A stretch of DNA of 64,000 nucleotides, taken from assembly GCF_023343835.1 (NCBI RefSeq), contig NC_064439.1, positions 20,345,433-20,409,432 on the forward strand, given 5' to 3'. How positions within the stretch are numbered: position 1 is the stretch's first letter; each line of letters begins with the position of its first letter. The position numbers and the translations under genes are program-made. The notes under the pieces are model-generated. The model was given only the letters and a program-made list of their open reading frames with translations. It was not told the origin of the DNA and made no database searches. Of the stretch, positions 48,201 through 62,328 are shown in pieces. This DNA comes from Lagopus muta. Lineage: Eukaryota > Chordata > Aves > Galliformes > Phasianidae.

Positions 48201-51200
48201 GAACAAGAAGAAGGTTGATTAGTAAGATGGATGGATTGGAAATAAGGCTCAGCTGCTGCAGATGAGAAGTTGTGACCCCCAGCAGATAACGAGACTAATG
48301 ATCTACTACAGTACCTTTTTTTTTCCACAACGACCAATTGATTCATTGGTCATACAAAGTTTGAGGAAGAGCATTTCCCTAGTAATTAGATAATGACAGG
48401 AAAAAATATCTCTGCAGCTGTGGCAGAATTATTGAGTTACTTGTGAATCCCTCTCATTCTTACAAGAAGGGCTGTATTCACTTCATTGGCTTTTAGAGAG
48501 GGAAGGAGGTGGTGAAGACATAAGGCTTGAATTTGTTCCAATGTCTGCTAAAAGATTCTGGGTTAGCTGCTGTTTCGGAGTAACTGGTTTAGTATTCATT
48601 AACATCTTCCACTGGCATAGTACAGACTGTGCTATCCAGAGGTAATAAAGTTTTTTCAAACCAGTAAAAAAGTAGATCTTTTGTGGAAAACCTTCCTTCT
48701 ATGATTAACCCAAGAGACTTGAGGACTAGAGTGGTTTTTAAGTGGGATTTTTTTCTCTCTTTTTCTGAGTCTCATTGTAAGGATTTTCATACAGAAAGAA
48801 GCCTCAATGTCTCTCTTTTTTTTTTTCTTTTTTTTTTCTTTTTTTTTTTGTTCCTATGTTGAAAACAAAAGGAAGGAGAAAAGAAAATTGAAATAGCAGT
48901 CATCTGCAGCAAAGGGACTGGTGTGGTGTTACTGTCTTTACCCTGCTGCACCCGTGCTCAGTGCTTTTAAAGTTTAAGAACAAGCAGGACATGGAAAACT
49001 CTCCAGATTACTCTCCTCTTCTCTACTTCATCATTTCCTTCTTATGCAGGTATCAAAATTATGATAAAAAAAACCTGTGACATTGATAGCATTATCCACC
49101 TATCTCATGATAAATCTGGGGTCTGTTGCTGTCCCACGTTACAGGCATTCCATGAAAACCTCAGGGGATTCAGGTACCAACTAGTGAGGTGCCCTCATTA
49201 GTGAGGAACCAGTGACAGAGTAAGAGGCTGGCAGAGGCCCCAGCTCCCCAGCTGGGTCTGATGAGAGTATGTTCTGCTGGATACAGGCAAAAAGGTTTTA
49301 GTCTCCAGCCCCACTCTTCTAATGCCCATATATACACAAAAAGGCAATCAGTGGTGTCTATTACACATTATTTCACTAAGCATCCAGCCAAGTCTTTGTT
49401 TGGTAATTTAGTAAAACAAAGACCACAAATTTGACCCTCCAGTCATTTCAAGCTAAAAACAGTGCATGAAACGACTGGGTTTCCAATACTTTGACTCACT
49501 GCAATGTCTTCAAGAGCAAATCTTCTTGCAAAACATGTTGCAGACTCCTCAACATCACTGCTCTTTGCCTGAGTCCTTGCTTTCTTGCTCCTTCTTGCAG
49601 CTACTTGCTGTGTTTCCAGCTGAAATCCCTCAGTGTTCCCACACAGCAGCAGCTTCTCAGCTCTACACCAGATGTTGCCTGGCACAATGATGTGATGAAG
49701 CCCCAGATGGACACCATAGGTCTCCTGAGGGCTAATTTCACACCATGTCTGCCTCCTCCTTCCTCAAAGGAAGGCCTGGGCAGAATCCAGCCATGTCTGG
49801 AAGCAGTACAGCAGTAGCATAACCTCTGCAGGACTGCTGAGGTATTACACAAGAAGTTACATCTGAACAGGTATGTCCCAGATAGCTCATAACCCGTTGT
49901 CCCCGCACACACAACCCTGCCTTCTCAACTATAACAATATTTCTCTGGTCTTCTCTTTTTGCTCCTTGTAATGTCTCTTGCCCCATTTTTCCTCCAAGTT
50001 CATCCCTTGTACCTCAGAACAACATGCCTCTCAAAATCACCCCTCCCAGCATTCTGTTATCACTGAGCTCTGTTCCTCTCAGCTGCTAACACAGTCTGGT
50101 CTCTGGAGCTGTCTGCATAGCGTGTGCCCCGGAGCTTTATTAGCAGCTTGTCTGCCTCCACTCCAGGCCCTGCAGCTTCCTCTACAGTGGCCGCTTGTCA
50201 GTGTACATGGAGGAAAAGAAGGAGCAGGGATGGCTTTGTGCTTGGGTTTGAGGCTGAACTTGAGCAAACATGATCTGCCCATCAACTTCACTGTAAACTT
50301 TATGTAATATTGGATAAAGCACTTCATACGTTGTGTCTTCATTAGGGGTAGAGAACTCCAATGAATAGCATGAATAACAACCACTTCTGGTGGAAACCAG
50401 GTACCACCTGGTAGAAATGGTGAAATAAATTAAAACCAAACTAATAAAGAAACTAGTTACATGTCTTGTGATTTCATCTATTTATTTGTCTCAGGCCAGC
50501 TGAAAAGGTCTGTTTATTCCATTACTGTTAATCCAGACACATACAAAGCTAATAAAATGTCACACAAATAATAGTTTTCCTAGCTGTTGTGTAGATAAAC
50601 TCAGGTGGGGAGAAATATTAAATACTTCTCTTTTCATCTTTGGATCTATGGATATCCAAGGGATCAGTCTTGTTTTTCTTTTGAACATAGAATTATGTAG
50701 AAGCTACATGATTTCTAGAGCTTCTTAATAAAATACTCTGCAGCTTTTCAGCAGCAAGTTAGAAATATATAGCTTTCCTTTTCTTTACTCTACTCTGTGC
50801 CAGAGTATTGCCTCTGTCTCCAGCTGAAGGGATGCTGAATGGCAGTACAGATACAAAAACAGCCATGAATCAGATCATCACAGGGGTTTCACAAGGAGGC
50901 AAATATGGTCCCTGACAACGTCTTGGCTGGAATGCTGGCTCAATCAAGTGCTGGTTGACAGTGAAGTGATCAGGGCTTTGAATCCTTGGGTGCCCTTTGA
51001 TAATTCAGAACTGCTTTATGCTGAGTGCTCAGAAATGTGATAACTCTTAGAAATTTTGGCCCACACATGGCCTTTTATTAAAGCTAGCAGGAATGCTTCA
51101 TGCATCCAAAGCCTCTGTGAAACCACTATGAGTACAAGAGGGTGGCAGTAGAGCCTGTATGCTAACGATATAGTTCCTTGTTGGGGCTGGCTTGTCATAG

Positions 51201-54200
51201 ATGCCAAGATAGCTTTTAAAGCTTCTGTGAAAACTGTCTTTTCTTGCTGGTATGTTGACAATGATGTTTACAGCCTAAAGACTCTGAAAACTCAGGAAAA
51301 TCAATCCCTTTGCCATCCGCATTCTGAATTTTTGCTCCCTTTAGTGGCAGGTATCAGCACACAAACAGCACAAATGTTGGTGGTCAAAGTAGAAATTAAG
51401 CATATTTCTGATCTGCTCTCTGAACTGTTCCATTTGAGTGTCAAGTGCTTCTACCAAGGCCAGGGGGGAAATGCAGGATTTGAGTGTTGGCATGCTTCTA
51501 CTGTGTGCTAGGCACTGAGCAAAGCCATGGCACAGAAAGCCTGCACTTCAAATGTAAAATATGGAGCAGCAGATGGATGTAATAAAGCAGGAAGCATACG
51601 GAAACAATGACACGATTATGAACAGCATAATACGCAATGGTTATAGCACACCAAAGCAATAAGCAAGCTTCCTATTATGGATGCCTAAATTGGTCATTTT
51701 AATATCTAAATAGCAGTCATCTGGCCCAGCAAGGCCATACAGAGCATCTCTCCCTGTTATTCCAATGCCTTATACAGCCAGTGGAAGTGTCAGTCATGAG
51801 ACAGCAACTCCCTTGTGCCCCTGAGAAATAAATGGTTATTCAGGTCCTGATGGGTTATTCAGGCCTCAATACAGCCAAGTATCCACTTTCTCTGCTCTGT
51901 GCCTAAGTGCTGAAGCCAAGAGGCTGTTCAACATGCAGCGTCCCTTTCTCTGATGGTCCTTTCTTAAGCTGCACCAGTTGCAAAACCTCTAGCAGTGAAG
52001 TGCTCAGGCTGAGCCAACTCCAAGTGTGTGCAGCAAAGCGCGGGCTTGTAGGGAGAACTGCAGTGCAAAAAGCACTGCTAAGGCTCAGTTGCCCCAGGGG
52101 CTGGCAGCCCCAGCCAATACGTGGTACCAATTGTACTCTTGAATTAAGGCTCCTAAATTTCCCTTAAATCAACCCTAGGGTTGCTAATAGTTGGTCTAAA
52201 AGTTCTCCCTTGGCAATAACAAATGAACTTAGAGGAGCTTGGAATTCCAACTATTTAATTTGAGATTCCCAGTGAATGTCTTGGAAAGTTTACAGCCTTG
52301 CCATATTCTGCTAGTGATTTAAGAGTTTAACTTGTTAGATGCTCCAATATTTGTCATTTTAAATTTTCTTGCCTGGATACAGTGGCCAAAATATTTCCTA
52401 TCTAATTGTTCAAAACAAGCACCTGAAGATATGTTTTTATACTTGAATCACTAGCTTGCTCTGCCACTGAACCCTGCGTCTCTGAAAGTCAGGCACTTTA
52501 GATACCTACACAATGGTTTCAGGGACCTAACTTTTGGCAGTCAAATTCGTGTTTGTGAAACTATCAAGCGTTTCTAATAAGAATCTAAACGTAAACCAGA
52601 CCAAAGAAAAAAAGCAAGGGGGAATAAAAAGAAAGAAAAACAATACTCTGTAGGAAATCTATGTGTTGACATAAAATACGGAATTATTCTCATCCATATA
52701 GGTAGGTACCTTTTTCCAAAGATGAATTATTTGAATCAGTTGTTCAGAGCGTCCTTGGAAGACAGCTTCTGTACCTGACACCCACCAAGCCAGCAGGCTC
52801 CACACCAGTGCACTGTGTGGTAGTGATGCAGGCATCCATCGTGCCTCAGCAGGAAGCCTTCATTCACTCCCATGTTGTTACTTCTATCTCTGCACGTTCT
52901 CAAAAATAAAGCTTGGTGTCAGTGCCTGAAGGTTTGTATGTTTTCTGTTCTGCTGTTATCTTAGTAGCAACTATTCCTGAACAAGAGGATTAAACGTGGT
53001 GTGTCCACATCTTGGTGGCCTGCTTTAGGGATTCATTTACCAGAAGGGTGAGGTCCAGGCAAACGGAAAGCTCCAGCAACACTGATGGGTAAATAAAAGC
53101 CAAAGCTATGACACCACATTTGTGTTTGTGCCGTGCTTTACTTCTGTGTTCAGAGGAAATAAACCCAGAGTTTTTCTTTCATTAATGGGGTAAAAACAAG
53201 CATTTATCAGCAGGGTACCATAGTGAAGTCATAAACCATCACGACTGTTTTGAGATTGTTGCTTCAGTTTCTCTGTCTGGTGCACTAGAGCACTCCTAGA
53301 AAGGTCTTCTGGGGGCTATGGCCATCATTGCTGTTGGGTCTCTGGGGAATGGCGTTGCCAAGAGCACGTAGCAGACTTGTCCCCAGCTCTCCTGTAGATG
53401 GAGGAATGAGGTTGAGGTCTGGGTTAAAAAAGCACAACTCAGCACTTCAGCTGTCACCATCATGCTGTTACTCACCACAAGGCCTAGGCAGAGGCTTAGT
53501 GGCAGGCACCCTCCTGCCACAGAAAGCAGGAAGGACTGCTGTCCTCCATGCAATAAGAGTACGTGTCAACCAGTACAGTGCCTAAGCCTAAACCTTAGGC
53601 TGAAATCGACCATGTTCACCACACTGCCCTTGGGAGAATACTGAAGTATGAAAACAGAGGGTTGTCCTCCTCTAGAGAGCACTGACAGAGAAGCATGAGA
53701 GCTCTGGATCTGCCCCAGGCTTGCATGTATGTCTGCTGTGATCAGCCTTCCGGGGGGATTGTCTGCAGCACCTTCAGGCTCTGACCAGCCCCAGAGTCCA
53801 CAGCAGGAGCAGCTACAGAAAGCCACTCAGCCCCTTGCTCAGGCTGTACATTGAGGCTCAGATTTCTTTCTCTGTGTGTGTACAAATACGCACATACGCC
53901 TCTCCCAAGTACTGTTAGGCAAGAAGATGGATTTCACCTAACAGGGGCATCTGAAAGGGTTTAGCTCTTCAGGGCTTTGTGTGTGACTAAGCTCAGTGGC
54001 GGTAGTCAGATGTTGTACGAAGCCTTCTTCATTCTTTACATTCAGTACTTCTCAGTTCGGCCTACACCCACTAAAAATCTTTCCCATGTTTTTCTTCCTT
54101 ACAAGGAAAATAAACTTGTAAAGAGGAAGAAGTGAAGGGTTACATCTGGAGGGAGTTATGGCTGTGGCTCAAAGGAACAACTGGAATGTGTGCAATGCGG

Positions 54201-56124
54201 AAGTTCCTTCCACACAGCCATTTTGCTTTTGGGGAGCACAGACACGTGTTATTTCTGTTTGCAGAACGCAGCCCCAGTTCAGATTCCAGTGGGGGGAATG
54301 CAACAGCATTCCCTAGAGAGAGCATGGTGGTGATTTATGTTGGTGCTACCCATACCGCCTCATGTCAGGAGCATCTCAGCAAGAGAAATTTTACCTGACT
54401 TGAAGCCACAGCCTTGACTGTAGCAGCAAATATTATCATTGTCCAATTTTGATACTTTTTGGTGTTTGCAGATCCCACTGAACTCATCTGGCATCAAGGT
54501 GTTTGGAAGAGAAAGAAATCATTTGTGTGTACATTGACACGGGGATCAGCAAGTAGTACTGCGTCTGCTACAGCCCCACAGCTTCTTTCACCTGTTATAA
54601 CTATTGGATTGAGGGGCAACATCATCCACCTTTGAGCTCACCCCTAAATCTTGAACAGTATATGGGATGAAAAAGCAGAAAAGCAAAGTGTTTTTCTCTG
54701 GTATAAATTAGTGGTGTGGAGATGGAGGAAATCTAGGTATTGCAACTCCAGCATGTCTGATGTATCTGACTTTCCAAGAGCTGGGGCTTTTTTAGTCTAT
54801 GAATGTTTATGAATGATTCACAGTTCAAAACCACTCTCTGATATTTTCTCAAGCTGATGTAGTTTGTTATTAAACATTTTTAAACAAAAGCTTGATTTCT
54901 GATCCTGAAATTTAAGTGTTCACCTGCATCTGTTCTTATTTTTGAACCCCTCTTGAAAAGGAAGAATCTTGCCCAAACACTTCACTGCTTAAAACCAACC
55001 CAGCTTCTGAAAAGGGTCAGTATTTGAAGCCCTTAATATTTACCTGTGCAAAAGTCACAAAGTCATTTTAAAGTGATGTGGTATCTGTAAAACAATTATC
55101 ATTAAGAACTGTTTTTTTTACACACAGCCTTACAGTTTTGAGATGTTTATAAACAAACCACTTTGGGAATAATGAAAGCCAGAGGAGAGAAAAAATAATC
55201 AATGAGGCAACAATATTGTCAGTGATAGGTATTTGTTTTTCCATTCATAATGCCTGAAGTACTTGTAATATGCAATACCCTGCATACTGTTCTTGTCTTC
55301 ATGCTTTTTCCAAAAGCATGCCATACTCGGGACAAAGTTCTGTGAAGAAATACTTTATACTTCATTTGTTTTTTAAAATGCCATTGATTGGAGAACAGAA
55401 ACTGCCCATCCCCTCTTTGGATCTTCTGGCTTTTGTCTGAGAAATTCTAGTTTCTATTTGCAGTGACTTTTTCTATTCTTTCTAAATTGCCAAACATTGG
55501 GGGGGGGAAAAAAGTATTTTAAAGTGAAAGTATTGATTAAACAAAGAATTTGCTATTCCCTTCAGTGCTGTATTTTTGGAAATAATTTTGAGCAGAATAG
55601 CTACCAGTATTTGAAAGGAACATCTGCAGTTCATCTAGCAACTGGCTTTCAAAACACTCCCATGTGCGCCTGTCTTGTTCCTGATCCATTTCCAGTAATT
55701 ATTCCTGATAGTTACATGTGTCATCAGAAGGGATATGAATGAGCAACGGTGTTTCAAAATTGTGAAAAGCACTGCACAAAAAGTAGGACAGAAACAAAGA
55801 GGTCTCCTTGGTTGATCTTGTAACAAAACCACTGCTTCCAACAAGACAGGTATGAAAGCAACAACCTGGCAGACCATCACCATGAAATCAAAGACAATAG
55901 TGGACCTCCCACAGCTCTGGCCATTCATCGTACTCGAGTGTGTATCTGCATCACCTGAGCCCCTAACTATGTAGGAACTAGTTACACACTGCATTAAATT
56001 CATCAGTCAGCTACACTCTTGAAAGTCTCATTTGCAGTCCAAATTTCTTGAACTGCAACACGTAATTGCTACATATTCTCACACCTCTCTGTTAGAAAGA
56101 GAAGTGTGTTATTGTAGTGGAAAT
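45251..56124. other. intergenic: no gene seen
   Basis: This is the sequence beyond the inferred ITGA8 3' end. There is a pyrimidine stretch at 48810-48849 and a G-run with one T at 47238-47249. Many frames of 60-110 codons occur on both strands (for example around 49440-50440 and 53296-53826). None shows a domain, signal plus continuity, splice-flanked conservation or repeated family pattern, so none is called. No tRNA or known small RNA was recognised, nor any CR1 copy. Confidence 0.6.
48810..48849. repeat. T-rich homopyrimidine tract
   Basis: Forty bases of only C and T (T runs broken by single C), directly followed by G at 48850. Confidence 0.85.
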
Positions 56125-56329
56125 GCTGAGTCATGGATTGAACCAGTGATTGAGCACCTGGGGGGAGGGCAGGGCCAACCAGGGAGGGGAGCAGGTGTAT
56201 GCAATGCAGCTGAGTGACTGGAAGAGGTGCAGCCAGGATCCACCCCTTCCCAGAACTTATGTAAGGGTTGGCAGTGGAAGCAAGTATCTTGCTGGAGATT
56301 TCTGTGTATCTAAGGCCTTCCGAAGGTAA
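56125..56329 (+). mobile_element. LTR-like dispersed repeat, copy B
   Basis: It matches copy A (23768) throughout: GCTGAGTCATGGATTGAACC, AGTGATTGAGCACCTGGGG, GCAGGTGTATGCAATGCAGC, TGACTGGAAGAGGTGCAGCC, a TATA-like TTATGTAAGGGTTGG and a CTGGAG block. Downstream, to about 56585, come a T-rich stretch, an ATTAAA at 56484 and a GTGGAGAGCAGGAGGAG segment, which might be the rest of an LTR (R/U5). Neither TG...CA ends nor target duplication could be fixed by eye. No gag/pol/env-like coding sequence lies beside it. Confidence 0.6.
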
Positions 56330-59300
56330 GTAATGTCTTTCCTTTGTTTCTGTGCCTGTGGTTGTTGTATCTGATCAAGTCTTTGCTTATTACTGCCTGG
56401 GACTTTGCTGGTCTGCTATTATTGCTGTGCTTTCCATTGTGTTGCAGTTATCAATGTATTATATTGATATAATTTTTATTTTTATTAAAATATCCTGTCA
56501 GCTGTACCTGGCACCTGATTGTGTAGGTGGTGGAGAGCAGGAGGAGAAATGTGTCCTTGTGGAGATCTCAACCAGGTGAGGAAGGTAGCAGCTGCATTCT
56601 CTCTTAATGAAAGAAAAAAGTGAAAGTAAAACTTGGAAGTTGATGAGCAGCCTAGTTTACCCCATTTATGGATTCCTCTTGTCAGAAATACTCAATGTAT
56701 GTTAGGAGTCATGATGTCTCTATGACATGTGTTGTAAACGTGTGAAGAGTTGTAACTATGCACCCAGATACATTGAAATTTAAAATGGGTGCAATTGTAC
56801 TTTAAACAGTTTAGTTTTTACTCCTAAAATGTAAGGTAGTCATAGAATGATTTGCTGTGACAAGAAAAAAATAAGTCACCCATTAGTATGGGTTTAAGAG
56901 GGAGATAACAAGGACTTGTTACATCGTCATGCATGAAGAGTCTTGATTTGGCATGGCTTTCTTTGTTTTTCTTTGAGAAATGTTTCTTAGTAAAATGATT
57001 GAGGTCCTTCTTTTGTTCTTTAGGTGTTTTGTTGTTTTTTTTTTTAAAGGAAACATGTAAAAGATACAAACACCATTTTTACACTTCACCTTTTCAGACA
57101 CAGAGATGGAAGAAAAACTTCTCCCTTACAAATTGAAGCACTTGTTTCATCCCTTCTTCAAGACTTCATTACATTTCCTCAGGCCAGAGAACGTTTATTT
57201 TTAAAGCAAAATCTCTGTAAGTAATACTTTGGTTTTGATTAAGTGAAGACACAGCAGAAGCTGAATTGAGCCCTTGTCACCTGAATGGCCTGCAGCTTGT
57301 GGGATGGCCGCAGCATTGAGGCATGAAGACAGGATAGCAGTGGGGTGTCTGTGGGATGGTTTCTCAGATTCAGTGCACAAAGGCAGCAGGGTTGGCTGCC
57401 TGTGAACCCCTTGCAGACCCTGCCAACCCCCTCTGTCCATGGCTGAGGATGCGCAGCAGTTAAGGAACAGGCCCACTAGCTGCAAGGGGCACTCTGACTT
57501 CAGACCTCCATGCCCCAGCAGCCCATGGCACAGCCACTCCTCATGCTTCACTCCTACCTCCAAGTATTACACCAATAGCACTGACAAATATGCTGAGGGG
57601 AACAAGATTAGATAAGGAAGAAGGAGGAGGCAAAATAATGCTCTTTCTACTGACATGTCATTGTTGGTACATCTGTATTATGTCTAGATGTACTAATTAC
57701 TTCTCTGAAACTGCGCTGCAAGACAATTTGAGCTGATAAATCATACGAGTTTTCTGGTTTTAAGATCCCAAATGCCATGCAAGAAGAAAAGATGGGGATA
57801 GGGGAAGAAAAGAATGGATGCTCACCTTAAATCTGTTGACACAAAAACGTAGCTTCAGGATGATAGTAAAATACTGTAAAACACAAAAAAGGCAGTCTTG
57901 CTTGGAATCCAACTCATACTAAGGCATTCTTCATGATTCTCTCCTTTTCTGAAGAGGAGGAAAAAAAAAAAGATTTTTAAATGGAGCCTAGTCTTTAGGA
58001 GTTGTGTATATACGTTCTTGACTGATGAACTCTTATATATGCATGTGATCCAATAGAAAGTCATTTTAGAAAATCAAACCATTAATTATAGGGTGATTTC
58101 ATAGCAAAGGTTAGGGAAAAGTCAGAACGGTTTGGTGGTTTGATAATGTTTATTCTCTCTCTATGACATACTGGATGGTAGTATATATAGCAGGGGCTTT
58201 CCCAGTTGTTTGTACACGCTCTCCCACACCCTAACAAAGAGGTAGGAAGTACAGAAGTATTGTTTATAAAACCGAAGCTGGATAAACTATCTGTACAGAG
58301 CCTCTGCAGCAGAGGATTTGCTTTGCATACTTCTACACCTCAGTGAATTTCAGTGGGAGCTGCAGTTTCACTTATACTATGTGGGCTACTGAGGGCCTTT
58401 GACCCAATCTATTTGCAACAGCTGATCACCTCTCTAAACGGAGCCAGACACTAATTGTTCTGGCTGATGCTAAGGGCTGGTGCACCTCAGCCTTGTGAAA
58501 GCAAAAGGCAAGAAAATCTGAAGAGAGCTACTGTGATTTCCCTTTGAACGCAAAATGTGTTTGAGCAGAGTAGAGTTAAAGTAAATGACATGGGGCGTTC
58601 TAGGGCAAAAACTTTTGACATCTGCTTATGCTCACACAAACTATTTGCTACCAAAGTAACTCCTGGAGGCTGAAATGGCCTGATGACAGCATAGGAAAAG
58701 GATGGAAGAAGCATGGTCTTTCACTCACTCACAGAAATCACCGTGGCCAGAAAGTTGGCTAAAGATCTTCCTGGCCAAGTTCCAGCGCTGATGAGGGATT
58801 CTCAAATACTACTTCTGCAGGGACTGAAGGCTACGAGTAAACGAGAGGGCTGCCCAGAAGAGAAGGCAAATAGAGGATGAGGAGCAGCTCAGAAGATGAT
58901 GTTTGCCAGCGGCCTGCAACGCTACTCTGCAGCTTCTTGCCTTTTTCAATAGTCAGAAGTGGATAAATAAATAAAAGCACATTTTAAAATTGGAAATAAA
59001 TAAATAAAACCAGAACAAACAGCAGCAGTTAAAAAAACATAATGCTGGCTACACCCAGCATCACTCAGTCTCAGCTGCGTTCCTGTGTGCTTCTATCCAG
59101 TACCAGCCAGCACTTCAGCAATAATCCAGTCAAAGCTGCCAGCATGTACAAAAATCTGGCCCAATTAATCTAAATATAGACTCTAGTGGGACATTACTGG
59201 AAATAAGGGTTTATCATTTTAATCAGTACCCTTTGGTTTAATTCAATGCTATGTGACATTCCTGTGACTGGCTGGCTGTTCCCTGAGCAATTCCCTTCAA

Positions 59301-59769
59301 CACTTCCATGGGTCAGTATCCAGGACTGATGTTTCCTCCTCCTTTTTCCTCAGAGAGCCAGGACATCCAGAGCAGCCCAGTTTTAACAGCATGCAATGAA
59401 ATGGCCCCATAAAGGCCAAATGAAGGCTGGAGGTATGCCAGCATGTGAACAGCATGTGGGGTGACTGCACAGCTAAATATCCTGGTTAGTCTCAGCAGCA
59501 ATCTAGGAAAGCAGCTGGAAAAACATCAAAATAATTCACAGCACAGATATCATTGAATTGTAAAGGGAGAAAAGCTGTATCTCTGTTTGGTGCTAGTATT
59601 TTAAAGAAATGATTTGATGAAACTCAGAGTTACGTTTTGGTAATTCTAAAATTCTATGATTACAGAGAAGCTGTAAAAAAAAGCTGACTCTTCAGCTGGA
59701 CAAATCTGCCGAAATTGGTCATTAATATGATATCTTAAATATCCGCTACCAAGGCCCAGATGAATTCCT

Positions 59770-59840
59770 GAAAAGTCAAAAAGCATGAGATAGAGAAGAC
59801 CTGCAAGGTCATCTGGTCCATCTCCTTGTCAGTGTTTGTT
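59770..59840 (-). mobile_element. CR1-like 3' tail fragment, reversed
   Basis: AGAGAAGACCTGCAAGGTCA followed by TCTGGTCCATCTCCTTGTCA is the reverse complement of a CR1 terminus (GGACCAGATGACCTTGCAGGTC). A nearby AAAATTCTATGATTACAG at about 59648 might be part of a second, opposite tail. It is short and diverged. Confidence 0.6.
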
Positions 59841-61800
59841 GTTTTGTTTCTCCCTGGTTTCCCATGTCTTAATTTAAATTTGTTCTTATTTCCTCCCTCC
59901 TTATCAACCATATGAATCTTCTTTAAAATAACTGCTCTCCTCCTCAGTATAAGATCAGATAATAGAGTACAGATTTAATTCCTTTCTCTTGTAGAACCTG
60001 AAATTAATCTGTCTCTATTAAGAGCTCAATTGTGGTTAATCACTATTGTCCCTATCGCTTTGTTTCAGCTTGTTCTGAGCACACTGCTTTTTGTCAGATG
60101 TTGTCAATAATCCTCCTTTCCCTTGCTCACTCGTGTGAGATTTCTCTTGCATTTAGTCACAGGCCTCTTCTTAATCCTCTCTTTAGTGATTACTGAGTGC
60201 TAGGATCTGCATCTGATAAATCCAATGGCTAATTTTTTTTCTCAAAGGGCAGAACTTTAGTATTTCAACCACCTCACTGCAGACTCCTATTTGCAGTGCC
60301 GATTTCCTGTTTGCTCTACAAGCTTCCATAGGATTTTGTGGCTAAAGCTTTCTAGCTTTCTGCTCCTCTCTTCAGTAGATCAACTGATTGGAAGTGTATC
60401 TGATCCTTGGCAACAAAAGACTACAGCTTAAAAAATAAAAAGTAAATTAAAAAAATGATATTCCTCTGTCCTTTATTTTTGTTTTCTCAAGGGAGTGTAG
60501 AAAAAACAAGTGTTATCTTCATATGCTTTTTGGTTTTCAGAGGCCATACGCACAAATCTCCCCCCTCCTTGGAGCTGTAACCCCTTTCCCCACAGCTCTC
60601 TGTGATATCTCATATATCCTTCCTTTTGTTATTTGTTATGCATCTTCCAAAACAAACACAACTGTAGAAACACAGGATATCTTCAGATTGCAATGCTTAG
60701 GATCAAAAACTATACTGGCTTTAGGCCGGAGGCAGCGCCGCTGCACATGGGGATTTGAGTTAAATCTCTTTAAAAAGCTGCTATTTTTTCCATTCCCCTA
60801 TAAATATTAGGGTAATATTCACAACAACGCCTTTATGTTTTTCAAGAGGCAACCACTTGATTTCATGCTTTGATGAACAGAGAAGGCTAGTGCAGTCTTT
60901 TTTTGTTGGAAAACTTTATCCCATAAATGTACTATGAAAGAATACAGGATGTGGGATGGACATTGGAAAAGTCAGAAGGGCAGAATTGGGCAAAGCCTCT
61001 TGGGCTTCAATTGTCTTTCTCAGATGGGAATGTAGGGAACTGGAACTGAAATTCAGAATGTTTCAGTGCACATTAATAGATTGGTGGTGCATTGCATAAG
61101 GCAGTGCTACTCATGCTTCTTTGCCCGAGCACCCAGCGTGAAAGGAACAGATGCTGAATCATCATAGCACTGTTGCCCCATTCCTAAGTGACCTCTTCAA
61201 ATCAACTTAAAGATTAGTTCCCCATACTCTGCAGAAATTGCAAGTGAACATTTGCATGTCAGCAAGACAAACGATGTTATTATGAATTAGTTTTAGCTAG
61301 TACACTCTGAAAAATACTTGTTATTCTAAAGATGAATCAGGAATATAGGGAAATTGGTACTATCTGCATAGCTGTGAGCAAGATCCCATAGGGAAATCTA
61401 TATGCTCTGTGTGATAAGGCATTTTCCTACCTTCCAGGAAAGCTGAGGGCCTGAAGGTAGTTGTACAGATGGGTACAGGCAGACACGCGTTCGTCCTGCC
61501 TGCTCTGTGAGCTGGCATGGCAGGAGCCAGCTCCTATCTGGAAGCTGTACCATTAGAGTAGCACTGTGCCAAACCTGACATATACCACCACTGAGCACTT
61601 GGCCCTTGTTATGGGCCTGCTATTTGGGTAAATGTGGGAAATACAACTTCTTTGAGAGACATCACAAAAATGAACTTCTCATCCTGAGGGGTTAATTTTA
61701 TGCTTTCTTCATATTCCAACAGTGAGACTCACCTCAGTTCTATGACCATCATTACATACTGGGGAGCCTGGACACACTTTAATACAACTGCCAGCAGTTG

Positions 61801-61870
61801 TCTTCCCTTTTTCTTCTTCTTTTTTTTTTTTTTTTTTTTTTTTTTTTCCTCTTTTTCTTTCTCCTTTTCT
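61801..61870. repeat. homopyrimidine tract with T28
   Basis: Seventy consecutive C/T bases including an uninterrupted T run at 61820-61847. It could be the reverse of a retroelement poly(A) tail, but no element body was recognised to its left. Confidence 0.9.
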
Positions 61871-62300
61871 GCCTTTTTCCTAAGATTCAGAGAAATCTGA
61901 CAAAGTATAACAAAATCTCAAATGAAAGTGACACAGAAGGCAGGCGGAGGCTTCCGGCAGACATGAATGCAGTTGTCACAAAGGACATTTGAAGAATGGA
62001 ATAAGAGTAAGCTGGGGCCTTTACATACAGATGATCCATATCTAGAGAACTTTGTTAGAACAGAGATGAGTTGTGGGATCTGTGAATCAAGTGTCCTTCT
62101 AAGACCAGCTCAGGTCCTTGAAAAGCAAATAGAGATGAATATATCCAATTTCCACTGCCATCCACGTGCACAGCTGGGGCTCCCCAGGCAGTACAGCAAC
62201 AGGAGGAAGAAAATTAACAGCCAGCAGAGGTGTCTGGATTAGAAATCTCAGCAATATAAAGTCTCATTTCTATTTGTATGTGATATTTCAAGAAGCCTCC

Positions 62301-62328
62301 AATAATAATAATAATAATAATAATAATA
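62301..62328. repeat. (AAT)n microsatellite
   Basis: Nine pure AAT units continuing into a degenerate AACAAC/AATAAA stretch to about 62350. Confidence 0.9.

Noticed and set aside
57201..57563. 120-codon minus-strand frame in a locally GC-richer patch
   Set aside because: No domain, signal sequence or splice evidence; the locally raised GC is enough to explain it.
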